From Rhodobacteraceae bacterium D3-12 (GTDB lineage: Bacteria; Pseudomonadota; Alphaproteobacteria; Rhodobacterales; Rhodobacteraceae), in the NCBI GenBank assembly GCA_025916135.1, contig CP104793.1:124001-188000 (forward strand): a stretch of 64,000 nt of DNA, written 5' to 3'. The position numbers and the translations under genes were made by a program. Below are positions 25,638-33,959 of this stretch, in pieces. The notes beneath the pieces are model-generated. The model made no database searches. It was not told where the DNA came from and saw only the letters and a program-made list of their open reading frames with translations. The stretch's first letter is position 1, and the number at the start of each line of letters is the position of its first letter.

Positions 25638-25659
25638 GAGTATTTTTGGCAAGATGAAG
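25638..25659 (+). repeat. Short intergenic repeat, copy 2
   Basis: GAGTATTTTTGG then CAAGATGAAG, matching copy 1 at 14048 for 21 bases. It lies in the 402-base convergent gap between clpB and the DUF302 gene (25427-25828). Apart from this, the clpB terminator and the hairpins at 25769-25820, I see nothing else in that gap. Confidence 0.75.
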
Positions 25660-25768
25660 GGTTTGGCGCTTTGAAGAGCGCACGTTTCGTTCTTGGGTCG
25701 ACTGTTCAAACCCCAACCCTCGCCCAACCTACTTCAGTCAGAGATGTGGCGCGTGCGTGCTTCTTTAG

Positions 25769-25820
25769 GGGGGCCGAGCGAAGCGAGCCCCCCCCGGCGA
25801 CGCCGTCAGGCGGCGCAAAC
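25769..25820 (-). other. GC-rich hairpins downstream of the DUF302 gene
   Basis: A run of six G (25769-25774) can pair with the C-run at 25789-25796 around the near-palindromic GAGCGAAGCGAG. Beside it, GCCG/CGGC around 25802-25814 forms a second small stem. On the minus strand these follow the DUF302 stop within 60 bases and probably end or protect its mRNA. This type of GC hairpin recurs in related genomes. Confidence 0.5.
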
Positions 25821-25828
25821 CCTTTTTA

Positions 25829-26272
25829 TTATTCCTTGCCGATAGCGGCTTTTGCGATCGTGTCGAGCAGGGCTTCCACCTCTTTCATCGGACCGTCGGG
25901 GTAGGTGCGAAAGCCGATGGTCACCGTGTCGCTTTTGGGAAGTTGGATGACGAAGATGTCATAGGGGCAAAATACGACGTTCATCGGGTCGGCTTCCATC
26001 ACGCGGCGGGAAATCGCGGCGGAGCAGAAGGAATAGACATCGGCCTTTTCAAAGATCGTCACGGTTGAGCCGACATCGCCCTTGGTGCGTTCCAGCATTT
26101 CACCGGTGTGCGAGACGCTGTCGATGACCAGCCCGGCGTCGATGATCGCGTTTTCGAGGCCGAAGACAACATCATCGAAGCTGTCTTTGGTGGTGGAGTA
26201 GGAGATGATCCCTTCCGCCGTCGCGGCGCTGGCGAAGGTGGCGGTGATGATGGCGAGCAGTAGGTGTTTCAT
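25829..26272 (-). CDS. Exported DUF302 family protein
   Basis: 147 residues from ATG 26272, with GGGAGG at 8 bases. A signal peptide MKHLLLAIITATFASAATA precedes the mature protein. The mature part shows the DUF302 pattern: IISYSTTKDSFDDVVFGLENAI, then IFEKADVYSFCSAAISRRVMEADP, CPYDIFVIQLP and VTIGFRTYPDGPM. The function of the family is unknown; single Cys residues at about 79 and 97 could be redox-active or bind metal. Monocistronic, convergent with clpB. Confidence 0.85.
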   Translation of the reverse strand: MKHLLLAIITATFASAATAEGIISYSTTKDSFDDVVFGLENAIIDAGLVIDSVSHTGEMLERTKGDVGSTVTIFEKADVYSFCSAAISRRVMEADPMNVVFCPYDIFVIQLPKSDTVTIGFRTYPDGPMKEVEALLDTIAKAAIGKE

Positions 26273-26389
26273 GGTGGTCCTCCCTCGTGGTTTGTGCCCT
26301 TGTGAGGACTTGCTCCGCAAGGGGTTAAGACGCAGAGTGGGCTGCGCGGGCCGGTCAGGCAATGATGTATATCAAAAAAGGAATGTCCT

Positions 26390-27883
26390 ATGGGGTTTGC
26401 GGTGAATGCGCTGAATGTGCTTGTCACGTTGTTTGTGTTGGTTCTGGGCGTTGCGGTTTTGGTTGTTTTGGCGTTGTTCCTTATCGACCGCGCGCAACGC
26501 AAGGATGCCATTCGGCGCAATTATCCGGTGATCGGGCGGTTTCGGCATTTGTTTTCATCGCTGGGCGAGTTTTTCCGCCAGTATTTCTTTGCGATGGACC
26601 GCGAGGAGATGCCGTTTAATCGCGCCCAGAGGGATTGGGTTGAACGTGCGGCCGAGGGCGAAAGCAATACGGTGGCGTTTGGGTCGACCCGGAATTTGGG
26701 CGTGCCGGGCACGCCGATTTTTATGAACGCGGCCTTTCCGCCGTTGGAGGACCAGACGGCCGAGACGCAGCCGATGGTGATCGGGGCGGGGGCGGCGCTG
26801 CCTTATGAGGCGAAGTCGTTCTTTAACATTTCCGGCATGAGTTATGGCGCGCTCAGCCGTCCGGCGGTGCGGGCGCTGAGCCGGGGGGCGGCGAAGGCGG
26901 GTATTTGGCTGAACACCGGTGAGGGCGGGATGAGCCCGTTTCACCTTGAGGGTGGGTGTGACGTGGTGTTTCAGATCGGCACGGCCAAATACGGTGTGCG
27001 CAATACCTTTGGCGCTTTGAGTGATGACAAGCTGCGCGAGGTGGCCGAAAACGTACACGTCAAGATGTTCGAGTTGAAGCTGGCGCAGGGGGCCAAGCCC
27101 GGCAAGGGCGGCATTTTGCCTGCTGAAAAGGTGACGGAAGAGATTGCGTTGATCCGGGGGATCGAGGCGGGCAAGCCGTCGATTTCGCCCAACCGCCATG
27201 CGGAGGTCGATGACTGGGGTGATTTGCTTGATATGATCGCGCATATTCGCGACATCACCGGGCGGCCTGTGGGGATCAAGACTGTGCTGGGCTCCTCCGA
27301 TCCTTGGGAGGCGTTTTTCGAGGAAATCATCGCGCGGGGGCCGGAGAGCGCGCCGGATTTCATCACGGTTGACGGAGGCGAGGGCGGCACAGGGGCGGCG
27401 CCGATGCCATTGATGGATCTTGTGGGCATGCCCATTCGAGAGGCGCTGCCGCGGATGGTTGATCTGCGGGACAAGCACGGGTTGAAGGAGCGGATACGCA
27501 TTGTGGCCAGTGGCAAGCTGGTCAATCCCGGTGATGTGGCTTGGGCGATATGCACGGGCGCTGATTTTGTCACCTCGGCGCGGGGGTTCATGTTTTCGCT
27601 CGGCTGTATTCAGGCGTTGAAGTGCAATCGCAACACATGCCCCACCGGAATCACCACCCATGATGCCAGATTGCAGCGTGGATTGGTTGTTGAGGAGAAA
27701 TATGCCCGCGTGGCGCAATATGCCAAAGGTGTCATCAAGGAGGTTGAGACCATCGCCCATTCCGTAGGCGTGGCCGAGCCGAGGATGATGCGGCGGCGGC
27801 ATGTGCGTGTGGTTCAGGCCGATGGGCGCTCGCGTCCGATGAACAAGTTGTTTCCGAGCAAGGACGGTTTGGCGGGCGTTTAA
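26390..27883 (+). CDS. Membrane-anchored glutamate synthase-like FMN/Fe-S protein
   Basis: 497 residues. One N-terminal membrane helix (NVLVTLFVLVLGVAVLVVLALFLI) is followed by a GltB central-domain TIM barrel: NISGMSYGALSRPAVRALSRGA, AKPGKGGILPAEKV, ITVDGGEGGTGAAP and RIVASGKLVNPGDVAWA. The cluster motif CNRNTCPTGITTHD supplies Cys for a 3Fe-4S centre. No N-terminal glutaminase domain is present, so it is not a complete glutamate synthase; standalone forms of this family have no firm assigned reaction. AAAGGAATGTCCT precedes the ATG. Confidence 0.9.
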   Translation: MGFAVNALNVLVTLFVLVLGVAVLVVLALFLIDRAQRKDAIRRNYPVIGRFRHLFSSLGEFFRQYFFAMDREEMPFNRAQRDWVERAAEGESNTVAFGSTRNLGVPGTPIFMNAAFPPLEDQTAETQPMVIGAGAALPYEAKSFFNISGMSYGALSRPAVRALSRGAAKAGIWLNTGEGGMSPFHLEGGCDVVFQIGTAKYGVRNTFGALSDDKLREVAENVHVKMFELKLAQGAKPGKGGILPAEKVTEEIALIRGIEAGKPSISPNRHAEVDDWGDLLDMIAHIRDITGRPVGIKTVLGSSDPWEAFFEEIIARGPESAPDFITVDGGEGGTGAAPMPLMDLVGMPIREALPRMVDLRDKHGLKERIRIVASGKLVNPGDVAWAICTGADFVTSARGFMFSLGCIQALKCNRNTCPTGITTHDARLQRGLVVEEKYARVAQYAKGVIKEVETIAHSVGVAEPRMMRRRHVRVVQADGRSRPMNKLFPSKDGLAGV

Positions 27884-27978
27884 GGCGGCGCGCTTGGGGC
27901 GGGCCTATCGGATTGGGTACGGGCTGGCCGCCCCGCAGCACGGGTAGGAAAATGGGGGGCCAGCCCCCCAAACCCCCC

Positions 27979-28001
27979 GGGATATTTTCAGTCAGATGAA
28001 G
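27979..28001 (+). repeat. Short intergenic repeat, copy 3
   Basis: GGGATATTTTCAG then TCAGATGAAG, preceded by a GC hairpin (GGGGGG/CCCCCC at 27954-27968). Read on the minus strand it supplies the last codons and stop of the sulfotransferase gene, so the element has become part of that coding sequence. Confidence 0.72.
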
Positions 28002-28824
28002 GGGGCGGTTGGTCGTTTTCTTTGGCGGCGTGGAACTGCTCAAGGAAGGCGCGTTTGGCGGCGATGCGGGCATCGCTGTCTTCGGCGTGGGCGCGGTTGA
28101 GGGCGAGCAGCGTTTCCAGAGCATCGTTGGGCAGGCGGGTGTTGGCGGGTTTGGTCGCGGTGAGCGCGGCGAGGGTGCTATCGGGGAGGCGCAAGTGTTG
28201 CAGCAGCGGGGTCGCCGGGCCGAGTTGGGCGGTGGTGGTTTCTTCTAGCGCGTAGTGGTGCAGGCGCGCGGGTGTGATGGTGTTGGCGATGGTATCGAGG
28301 ACGGTATCGAAATTGGCGGCGGCGGCGAATTTTGCGCGGTAGTGGGCGAGCGAAAGGCTTTGATTAGAGGATTTCACCTGTTCCCAATAGGCGCTGGTGA
28401 GCCAGCTGCCGGAGTCGCGGGTGGTGAAGACAAAGGTGAGGTCGGGCGTGTCATAGCGGCGCTGGAAGGCGGCGGCGAGTTCGCCCATGAGCACCGGTGC
28501 GGCGCGGTAATCGGGGATGCCGCCGCGACCGGGGAGATGGCCGCTGAGCTCTTCCGAGGAGAGGATAAGCCCGCGTTTTTTGAGCCCCGGCAGGGCGGCG
28601 ACAAAGGTTTCGGCGCGCATGGTGAATTTGGCGAGGCTGAGCGGGTCGCCGTAGGCGGAGTAGGCGCGGGCGGCGTGCAGCAGGGGTTCGAGGTCGCGTC
28701 GTAAGGCAAGGATTGCGTGCGGGCGCAGAGCGGCGCGGTTGCTGCGCAGGGTTTTCTGGATCGTGGTGGTGCCGGTTTTATGAAAGCCGGCATGGATCAG
28801 GATCGGGTGGGTGGAAAAGCCCAT
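27988..28824 (-). CDS. Sulfotransferase-like protein
   Basis: 278 residues. The 5'-phosphosulfate-binding loop HAGFHKTGTTTIQKTL near the N-terminus and the 3'-phosphate-binding region FVFTTRDSGSWLTSAYWEQ are as expected for PAPS-dependent sulfotransferases. The rest (LSLAHYRAKFAAAANFD and onward) is variable. The acceptor is unknown; surface glycans or lipids are common targets. It begins nine bases after the rimM stop, where trmD usually lies. The final PPSSD and stop codon are encoded inside a dispersed repeat. Confidence 0.8.
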   Translation of the reverse strand: MGFSTHPILIHAGFHKTGTTTIQKTLRSNRAALRPHAILALRRDLEPLLHAARAYSAYGDPLSLAKFTMRAETFVAALPGLKKRGLILSSEELSGHLPGRGGIPDYRAAPVLMGELAAAFQRRYDTPDLTFVFTTRDSGSWLTSAYWEQVKSSNQSLSLAHYRAKFAAAANFDTVLDTIANTITPARLHHYALEETTTAQLGPATPLLQHLRLPDSTLAALTATKPANTRLPNDALETLLALNRAHAEDSDARIAAKRAFLEQFHAAKENDQPPPSSD

Positions 28825-28832
28825 GCCCGGAC

Positions 28833-29336
28833 TCAGAATACGCCATCGGGCGGATCGGCGATGATCCGGCCAGAGGCGAGGTCAACCGTTGGCACAGCGT
28901 CGCGCGTGAAGGGCAGAAGTGCCGTGGATTTGAGGCCGGACCCGTGGATTTCCAGCAGGTCGCCCGCGCCGTGGTTGAGCACGGATTTGACGCGGCCCAA
29001 TTCAGCGCCACCGGTGTCAAACACCACGAGGCCGATCAGGTCGGCGTGGTAGAATTCATCATCCGGCAGGGAGGGCAATTGATCGCGGCGCGCATAGAGG
29101 CGGGTGCCGCGCAGCGCGTCGGCCTGTTCCTTGGTGTCGACGCCTTTGATGCGGGCGGCGAAACCGCCTTTGACGGGGCGGTCGAGGGTGATGTCGAAGC
29201 TGCGGCTGTTGTCTTCGGTGCTAAGCGGGCTGTAATCGGCCAGCGCGTCGGGTTCGGCGGTGAAGCTTTTGAGGCGCAGCTCGCCTTTGACGCCGAAGGC
29301 CCCTGCGATGGCGCCGACACAGATCAGGTCACTCAT
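28833..29336 (-). CDS. rimM: 16S rRNA processing protein RimM
   Basis: 167 residues from ATG 29336. N-terminal [22 protein letters not shown] is diagnostic; the PRC-barrel part reads [27 protein letters not shown] and the end [28 protein letters not shown]. It helps mature the 30S head domain and binds S19. It follows rpsP by 246 bases, a gap holding two strong hairpins. The usual next gene trmD is absent; a sulfotransferase follows instead. Confidence 0.95.
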   Translation of the reverse strand: MSDLICVGAIAGAFGVKGELRLKSFTAEPDALADYSPLSTEDNSRSFDITLDRPVKGGFAARIKGVDTKEQADALRGTRLYARRDQLPSLPDDEFYHADLIGLVVFDTGGAELGRVKSVLNHGAGDLLEIHGSGLKSTALLPFTRDAVPTVDLASGRIIADPPDGVF

Positions 29337-29442
29337 ATGCTGTCTTTCCGTGTTGATACCGCTTTGCGAGGTAGCATTGCCGCCGGTTTGTTTCAACTGT
29401 GTGCTTGGGGCGTGATCCGCCTGCGGTGCTTGGAAATGCAGA

Positions 29443-29572
29443 GAGGCGCTGCGTGAGCAGCGCCTCGTCCGCGAGATATGGGCGACGTGGCCGTCGGTTG
29501 CGGTGCCATGTCGCGAGCGTTTCCGGGGCCGGTTTGAGGCACGGGCCACGTGGTGGCCCATGCGCAAACCGG
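29443..29572 (-). other. Two strong hairpins in the rpsP-rimM gap
   Basis: The first met in minus-strand transcription is CCGGTTTG/CAAACCGG (29565-29572 with 29529-29536) enclosing GGGCCAC/GTGGCCC (29553-29559 with 29543-29549). The second is GAGGCGCTG/CAGCGCCTC (29458-29466 with 29443-29451) around a 6-base loop. No T-runs. They may separate highly expressed rpsP mRNA from rimM. Confidence 0.65.
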
Positions 29573-29582
29573 GGTGCCGGGT

Positions 29583-29990
29583 TTACTCTTCTGCTGCGGC
29601 TGCGTCTTCGGCAGGCGCTTCTTCCGCTGGGGCAGCAGCGGCTTCGGCAGCGGCGGCGACTTTGGCGGCTTTTTCTTCTTCACGCTCTTTGGCTTTGGCG
29701 CCCGGCTCACCTTTTTTCAGGTTGGCGCGTTCTTTCTTGTCGAGAACGCCGGCGGCTTCGAGGAAGCGCGACACGCGGTCTGTGGTTTGAGCGCCTTGGC
29801 CGAGCCAGTATTTCACGCGCTCCATATCCATTTTGACGCGCTCTTCGCTGTCTTTGGGGAGGAGCGGGTTGTAGGTGCCGAGTTTTTCGATGAAGCGGCC
29901 ATCGCGGGGCATACGGCTGTCAGCCGCAACGATGCGATAGAAGGGACGTTTTTTGGAACCGCCGCGGGCGAGCCGGATTTTCATAGACAT
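29583..29990 (-). CDS. rpsP: 30S ribosomal protein S16
   Basis: 135 residues. The conserved first ~85 residues, from [39 protein letters not shown], match S16. A long Ala/Glu tail ([29 protein letters not shown] type, last ~35 residues) is typical of alphaproteobacterial S16. It could start at the second Met (29984). The mRNA continues to rimM. Confidence 0.97.
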   Translation of the reverse strand: MSMKIRLARGGSKKRPFYRIVAADSRMPRDGRFIEKLGTYNPLLPKDSEERVKMDMERVKYWLGQGAQTTDRVSRFLEAAGVLDKKERANLKKGEPGAKAKEREEEKAAKVAAAAEAAAAPAEEAPAEDAAAAEE

Positions 29991-30064
29991 GGTTTAGGTC
30001 TCCTGAGTGTCTTTGAGGAAGGGGCGTGCGCGCACGCACCCTACGTTGGTTAGATTGAGTTAGG

Positions 30065-30361
30065 TTAGGTTTGGTGTTGCTTATGGTGCTGAATGACTTC
30101 AGCGATGATGAAGTTGAGAAACTTCTTGGCGAATTCCGGGTCGAGGTCGGCCCGGATTGCCAAATCTTCTAACCGTGCGATCTGATCCGCTTCGCGGGAG
30201 GGATCGGACGGGGGAAGGTCGTGTTCGGCCTTGAGTTTCCCCACGGCCTTGGTGTGTTTGAACCGCTCGCCCAGAGTATAGACGAGAATGGCGTCGAGGC
30301 GGTCGATCGAGGCGCGGTGCTCTTTCAGAAGCTCGGCGGCGAGGGATACGGGATCAGTCAA
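30065..30361 (-). CDS. Chorismate mutase (AroQ type)
   Basis: 98 residues starting at TTG 30361, with AAAGGA 7 bases upstream; no ATG or GTG is available in the right place. The helical AroQ fold shows in HRASIDRLDAILVYTLGERFKHTKAVGKLKAEHDLPPSDPSREADQIARL, with the active-site Arg in SIDRLD and Lys in AVGKLK. It converts chorismate to prephenate. It overlaps the upstream GNAT gene by eight bases (30354-30361), so it is translationally coupled. Confidence 0.9.
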   Translation of the reverse strand: MTDPVSLAAELLKEHRASIDRLDAILVYTLGERFKHTKAVGKLKAEHDLPPSDPSREADQIARLEDLAIRADLDPEFAKKFLNFIIAEVIQHHKQHQT

Positions 30362-30959
30362 TGGCCCATCCTTTCGGTTTGAAGAGCGGGTCGGCGTAAT
30401 GGGCGATTTCCATTTCGATCCCGTGTTCCAATTGCGAGTCAGACAGCGCGGCGGGTGCGGGATGGCGATAGACCGCATCAGAGCCGTCGATGGTTGAGGC
30501 TTGGGGGTCTTTCACCGCGCCAAGCCGTTCGGCGAGGCGGATGCTGTCGAGGTTTTTCGGGTCGAGATAGCTGACTGCGCTGTCCCAGCCCATTTCGCCA
30601 TAGAGGTAACGGCGGGCGGCGTGGGCGGCTTCTAGGGCGTAGCCTTTGCCGGCTTTGTCGGGCCAGATGATCCATGCGATTTCACGTTCGGGCCATTTCG
30701 CGGGCATCCAGCCGCCGGCCATGCCGAGGGTTTCGTTGGTGTCCTTGTGATGGATCATCCACATGCCATAGCCGCGAATGTTCCAATGGCCGATTTCGGC
30801 GGCGTAGAGCATCCATGCTTCGTAGGCATTGAGCGGCCCGCCCATGAAACGCGAGCGATAGGAGCTGAACGTGGCTTTGAAGTCGGGGTAATCGTCGGCT
30901 TCGGGGCCGCGCATGACGAGGCGGGTGGTTTCCAGCGTGGGGATGTGAGCGGTGTGCAT
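30354..30959 (-). CDS. GNAT acetyltransferase (RimJ-like)
   Basis: 201 residues. Starts IPTLETTRLVMRGPEADDYPDF, a RimJ/RimL-type N-terminus, and continues through WEREIAWIIWPDKAGKGYALEAAHAARRYLYGEMGWDSAVSYLDPKNLDSIRLAERLGA, with the acetyl-CoA loop at DKAGKGYA. The acceptor is unknown. It is clearly paralogous to the next upstream gene (shared GHW..RGYG, P.GWKEREIGW pattern) and coupled to it by TGATG. Confidence 0.9.
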   Translation of the reverse strand: MHTAHIPTLETTRLVMRGPEADDYPDFKATFSSYRSRFMGGPLNAYEAWMLYAAEIGHWNIRGYGMWMIHHKDTNETLGMAGGWMPAKWPEREIAWIIWPDKAGKGYALEAAHAARRYLYGEMGWDSAVSYLDPKNLDSIRLAERLGAVKDPQASTIDGSDAVYRHPAPAALSDSQLEHGIEMEIAHYADPLFKPKGWAID

Positions 30960-31507
30960 CAGGCGTAGGCCTCCATGCCGCCGTTCACGATGTCAGCCGG
31001 GGCCAAGTGGCGCCAGACGTCGATCGGACCGTATTCAGGGTCGTCATGGGTGGTTTCGAAGGTTGCGCCGAGACGGATGGCGACCTTTTTGGATGCCTCG
31101 TTCGCCGGGTCGATTTGCGAAATCGCGGTGTCCCAGCCGAGCACGTCATAGGCGTAAGAGCGGGCGGCGAGCGCGGCTTCGGTGGCGTAGCCCTTGCCGG
31201 TGGCGGCGGGCATCAGGGTCCAGCCGATTTCACGCTCTTTCCAGCCGTGGGGGAACCACAGGCCGACCCGACCGAGATAGGTTCCGGTGGCTTTATCCTC
31301 GACGCCCCAGAAACCGTAGCCGCGCAGTTGCCAGTGACCGGCCATCATGGCGAGGCCGCGCCATGTCTGGTGCGGTTTGCGGGGGCCGCCGACAAAGCGC
31401 GAGGCGTCGGTTTCAAAAAACGCGGCCTCGGCGGCGAAATCGCTTTCGCGGTTCTCGCGTAGGATGAGGCGCTCGGTTTCGAGCGTGGGGATCGTGACGC
31501 TGGTCAT
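30959..31507 (-). CDS. GNAT acetyltransferase (RimJ-like), paralogue
   Basis: 182 residues from ATG 31507, which overlaps the stop of the upstream membrane gene (ATGA). IPTLETERLILRENRESDFAAEAAF opens a RimJ-type domain; the acetyl-CoA loop is PAATGKGYATEAALAAR and the C-terminal part SQIDPANEASKKVAIRLGA. Tandem duplication with the following gene is evident from aligned motifs. No substrate can be named. Confidence 0.9.
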   Translation of the reverse strand: MTSVTIPTLETERLILRENRESDFAAEAAFFETDASRFVGGPRKPHQTWRGLAMMAGHWQLRGYGFWGVEDKATGTYLGRVGLWFPHGWKEREIGWTLMPAATGKGYATEAALAARSYAYDVLGWDTAISQIDPANEASKKVAIRLGATFETTHDDPEYGPIDVWRHLAPADIVNGGMEAYA

Positions 31508-31923
31508 TGGCCGCGCCCCTGACGCCAGAGGCCGAAACCGATCATGCCGATGCTCATCGCGGCGAGGAAGGCGAGGCCTTGGGCGCCACCGTAGCTGAGC
31601 GATGCGATGGCCGGACCGGGGCAGAGGCCGACGAGCGCCCAGCCGAAGCCGAACAGCACCGAGCCGATCAGGATCGGGCGGTCGATGCCGAGGGTGGATT
31701 TCGGTGGGAAAGGCGCGCCGAGCACGGCGTTGCGGCGGTGACGGGTGAGCGCCCATGCGCCCATCATCGGCAGGATCGCCCCGCCCATGACAAAGGCGAG
31801 CGTGGGGCCCCACGCGCCGAACAGGTCAAGCCAGCCTTGCACCTTGGTTGTGTCGGTCATGCCGGACACCATGAGGCCGAGGCCAAAGAGCCCACCGGCA
31901 AGGAAGGAAACGAGGAGGCGCAT
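31504..31923 (-). CDS. YeeE/YedE-type transporter half (DUF6691)
   Basis: 139 residues with four hydrophobic segments. It opens RLLVSFLAGGLFGLGLMVSGMTDTTKV and has the repeated core GSVLFGFGWALVGLCPGPAIASL, in which the Cys is the conserved sulfur-handling residue of YeeE-like thiosulfate channels. It pairs with the upstream half (TGATG overlap at 31923), the two together equalling a full-length YeeE-type protein. No ArsR/BigR regulator or sulfurtransferase is adjacent. Confidence 0.88.
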   Translation of the reverse strand: MRLLVSFLAGGLFGLGLMVSGMTDTTKVQGWLDLFGAWGPTLAFVMGGAILPMMGAWALTRHRRNAVLGAPFPPKSTLGIDRPILIGSVLFGFGWALVGLCPGPAIASLSYGGAQGLAFLAAMSIGMIGFGLWRQGRGQ

Positions 31924-32363
31924 CAGACCACCCCCATCACATGGCGGGTCAGGTAGAGGGCCACAGCCCCGGCCCCGATATAGACCAGCGTCGCCACAAT
32001 ACCGCGCGGCGAAAACCGCGAGATGCCACAGACGCCATGGCCGGAGGTGCAGCCATTGGCCATGCGCGTGCCGACGCCGACGAGCAGACCGCCAAGCACG
32101 ATCACCAGCCAGTTGCCGGTGATGCCGGTGGCGGGCGCCGCGCCGGTGGCGGCAAAGATCGCCGGGAAGGCGACAAGCCCGGCGACGAGCGCTGCGTTTT
32201 CGGCCAGTTTGGCGCCTGCGGTGCGGTCGACGATGCTGCCGAAGATGCCGCTGATCCCCATGATGCGGCCATTGACCAGCAACAGGATCGCCCCGGCGGT
32301 GCCGATCATCAGGCCGCCGAGCAGGCCATAGAGCCAGTCAGAAGGGATCACGCCGAAGATCAT
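31923..32363 (-). CDS. YeeE/YedE family transporter half
   Basis: 146 residues with four to five membrane segments. [30 protein letters not shown] and the motif [24 protein letters not shown], with two Cys, place it in the YeeE/YedE family that conducts thiosulfate or related sulfur species. It overlaps the second half-gene. It lies 81 bases after ffh, separated by a short repeat, so co-transcription with ffh is possible. Confidence 0.9.
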   Translation of the reverse strand: MIFGVIPSDWLYGLLGGLMIGTAGAILLLVNGRIMGISGIFGSIVDRTAGAKLAENAALVAGLVAFPAIFAATGAAPATGITGNWLVIVLGGLLVGVGTRMANGCTSGHGVCGISRFSPRGIVATLVYIGAGAVALYLTRHVMGVV

Positions 32364-32413
32364 GCGCCCACCTCAAGCGTTGGGCGAAGATGCAGAGTGC
32401 GGGAGCCTCCGGC

Positions 32414-32437
32414 GGGGATATTTGGGGTCAGATGAAG
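32414..32437 (-). repeat. Short intergenic repeat, copy 4
   Basis: On plus GGGGATATTTGGGG then TCAGATGAAG; read with the genes (minus), CTTCATCTGA comes first and the GC-rich arm follows. It begins seven bases after the ffh stop, a terminator-like position. Confidence 0.7.
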
Positions 32438-32444
32438 CATCAAG

Positions 32445-33959
32445 TTACTTTTTCTTCCCGAAGCCGGAGAGGCCGGGGGGCAGGGGCATGCCGCCGGCAC
32501 CGCCCAAGCCGGGGAGGCCGCCGGGTTTGCCCATGGCCTTGGCCGCTTGTTCAAGCGCCTTGGGGTCCATGCCTGCGGCCATGTCTTCGGGCGAGGGGCC
32601 AGCGCCTTTGCCGCCGAACATGCCTTTCATGGCTTGTTTCAGCATGCCGCCTTTGCCCATTTTGCCCATCTTCTTCATCATGTCGCCCATCTGGCGCTGC
32701 ATCTTGAGAAGTTTATTGAGGTCGGAGACATCAAGCCCTGCACCTTTGGCGATCCGCTTCTTGCGCGAGGCCTGAAGGATTTGCGGATTGGCACGTTCGA
32801 CTTTGGTCATCGACTGGATCAGGGCGATCTGTTGTTTGAGGATTTTGTCGTCAAAGCCGGCCTGTTCGACCTGTTTGGCCATTTTGCCCATGCCGGGCAT
32901 CATCCCCATGACGCCTTCCATGCCGCCCATTTTGAGCATCTGTTCCAGCTGCATCTTGAGATCGTTCATGTTGAAGCGGCCCTTTTGGAACCGTTTCATC
33001 ATGCGTTCGGCCTGTTCGGCCTCGATCGTTTCCTGAGCTTTTTCAACCAGCGAGACGATGTCGCCCATGCCGAGGATACGGCCGGCGATGCGGTCCGGCT
33101 CGAAGGTTTCGAGCGCGTCCATCTTTTCGCCCAAGCCGACAAAGCGGATGGGTTTGCCGGTGACGGCACGCATCGAGAGGGCGGCACCGCCGCGCCCGTC
33201 GCCGTCCATCCGTGTCAGCACAACGCCGGAGATGCCGATCTTGGCGTCGAATTCCTCGGCCACTTCGACGGCGACCTGACCGGTGAGGCCATCGACCACC
33301 AGAAGCGTTTCGCGCGGGTTGACGGCGGCCGAGACCTGTTCGACCTCGTCCATGAGGGTTTCGTCGATCTGCAGGCGGCCGGCGGTGTCGAGCATATAGA
33401 CGTCATACCCGCCCATTGCCGCCTGTTGCTTGGCGCGTTTGGCGATGTCGACGGGTTTCTGGCCCGGAACGATTGGCAGGGTGTCGACGCCGATCTGGGT
33501 GCCGAGGATGGCGAGCTGATCCATCGCGGCGGGGCGATAGATGTCGAGCGAGGCCATGAGGACTTTCTTGCCCTCACGCTCTTTCAGACGTTTGGCGAGC
33601 TTGCCCGTGGTGGTGGTTTTACCGCCACCTTGCAGGCCGACCATGAGGATCGGGGCCGGGGGATTGTCGATCTTGAGCTTGCCGGGGTCTTCTTCGCCGG
33701 TGAGCGTGTCGACCAGCGCGTCATGCACGATTTTGACGACCTGCTGACCCGGTGTGACGGATTTGGTGACGGCGTGGCCGGTGGCCTTGTCCTGAACCTT
33801 TTTGACGAAGTCGCGGGCGACGGGCAGGGATACGTCGGCCTCAAGCAAAGCCACGCGGACTTCGCGGAGGGCGGTTTTGACGTCATCCTCGGAGAGCGCG
33901 CCCTGTTTGGTGAGGCGGTCAAAGACGCCGCCGAGGCGCTCGGACAGATTTTCAAACAT
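32445..33959 (-). CDS. ffh: Signal recognition particle protein Ffh
   Basis: 504 residues from ATG 33959, with AAAGGAGA upstream. N-domain MFENLSERLGGVFDRL; GTPase G1 GLQGGGKTTTTGKLA, then DTAGRLQIDE, and TRMDGDGRGGAALS. The Met-rich M-domain carries repeated GGMEGVMGMMPGMGK and SRKKRIAKGAG for SRP RNA binding. It targets nascent membrane proteins. The C-terminus is extended by a Gly/Pro/Met-rich tail ending GLSGFGKKK. No SRP RNA gene was found in the window. Confidence 0.97.
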   Translation of the reverse strand: MFENLSERLGGVFDRLTKQGALSEDDVKTALREVRVALLEADVSLPVARDFVKKVQDKATGHAVTKSVTPGQQVVKIVHDALVDTLTGEEDPGKLKIDNPPAPILMVGLQGGGKTTTTGKLAKRLKEREGKKVLMASLDIYRPAAMDQLAILGTQIGVDTLPIVPGQKPVDIAKRAKQQAAMGGYDVYMLDTAGRLQIDETLMDEVEQVSAAVNPRETLLVVDGLTGQVAVEVAEEFDAKIGISGVVLTRMDGDGRGGAALSMRAVTGKPIRFVGLGEKMDALETFEPDRIAGRILGMGDIVSLVEKAQETIEAEQAERMMKRFQKGRFNMNDLKMQLEQMLKMGGMEGVMGMMPGMGKMAKQVEQAGFDDKILKQQIALIQSMTKVERANPQILQASRKKRIAKGAGLDVSDLNKLLKMQRQMGDMMKKMGKMGKGGMLKQAMKGMFGGKGAGPSPEDMAAGMDPKALEQAAKAMGKPGGLPGLGGAGGMPLPPGLSGFGKKK

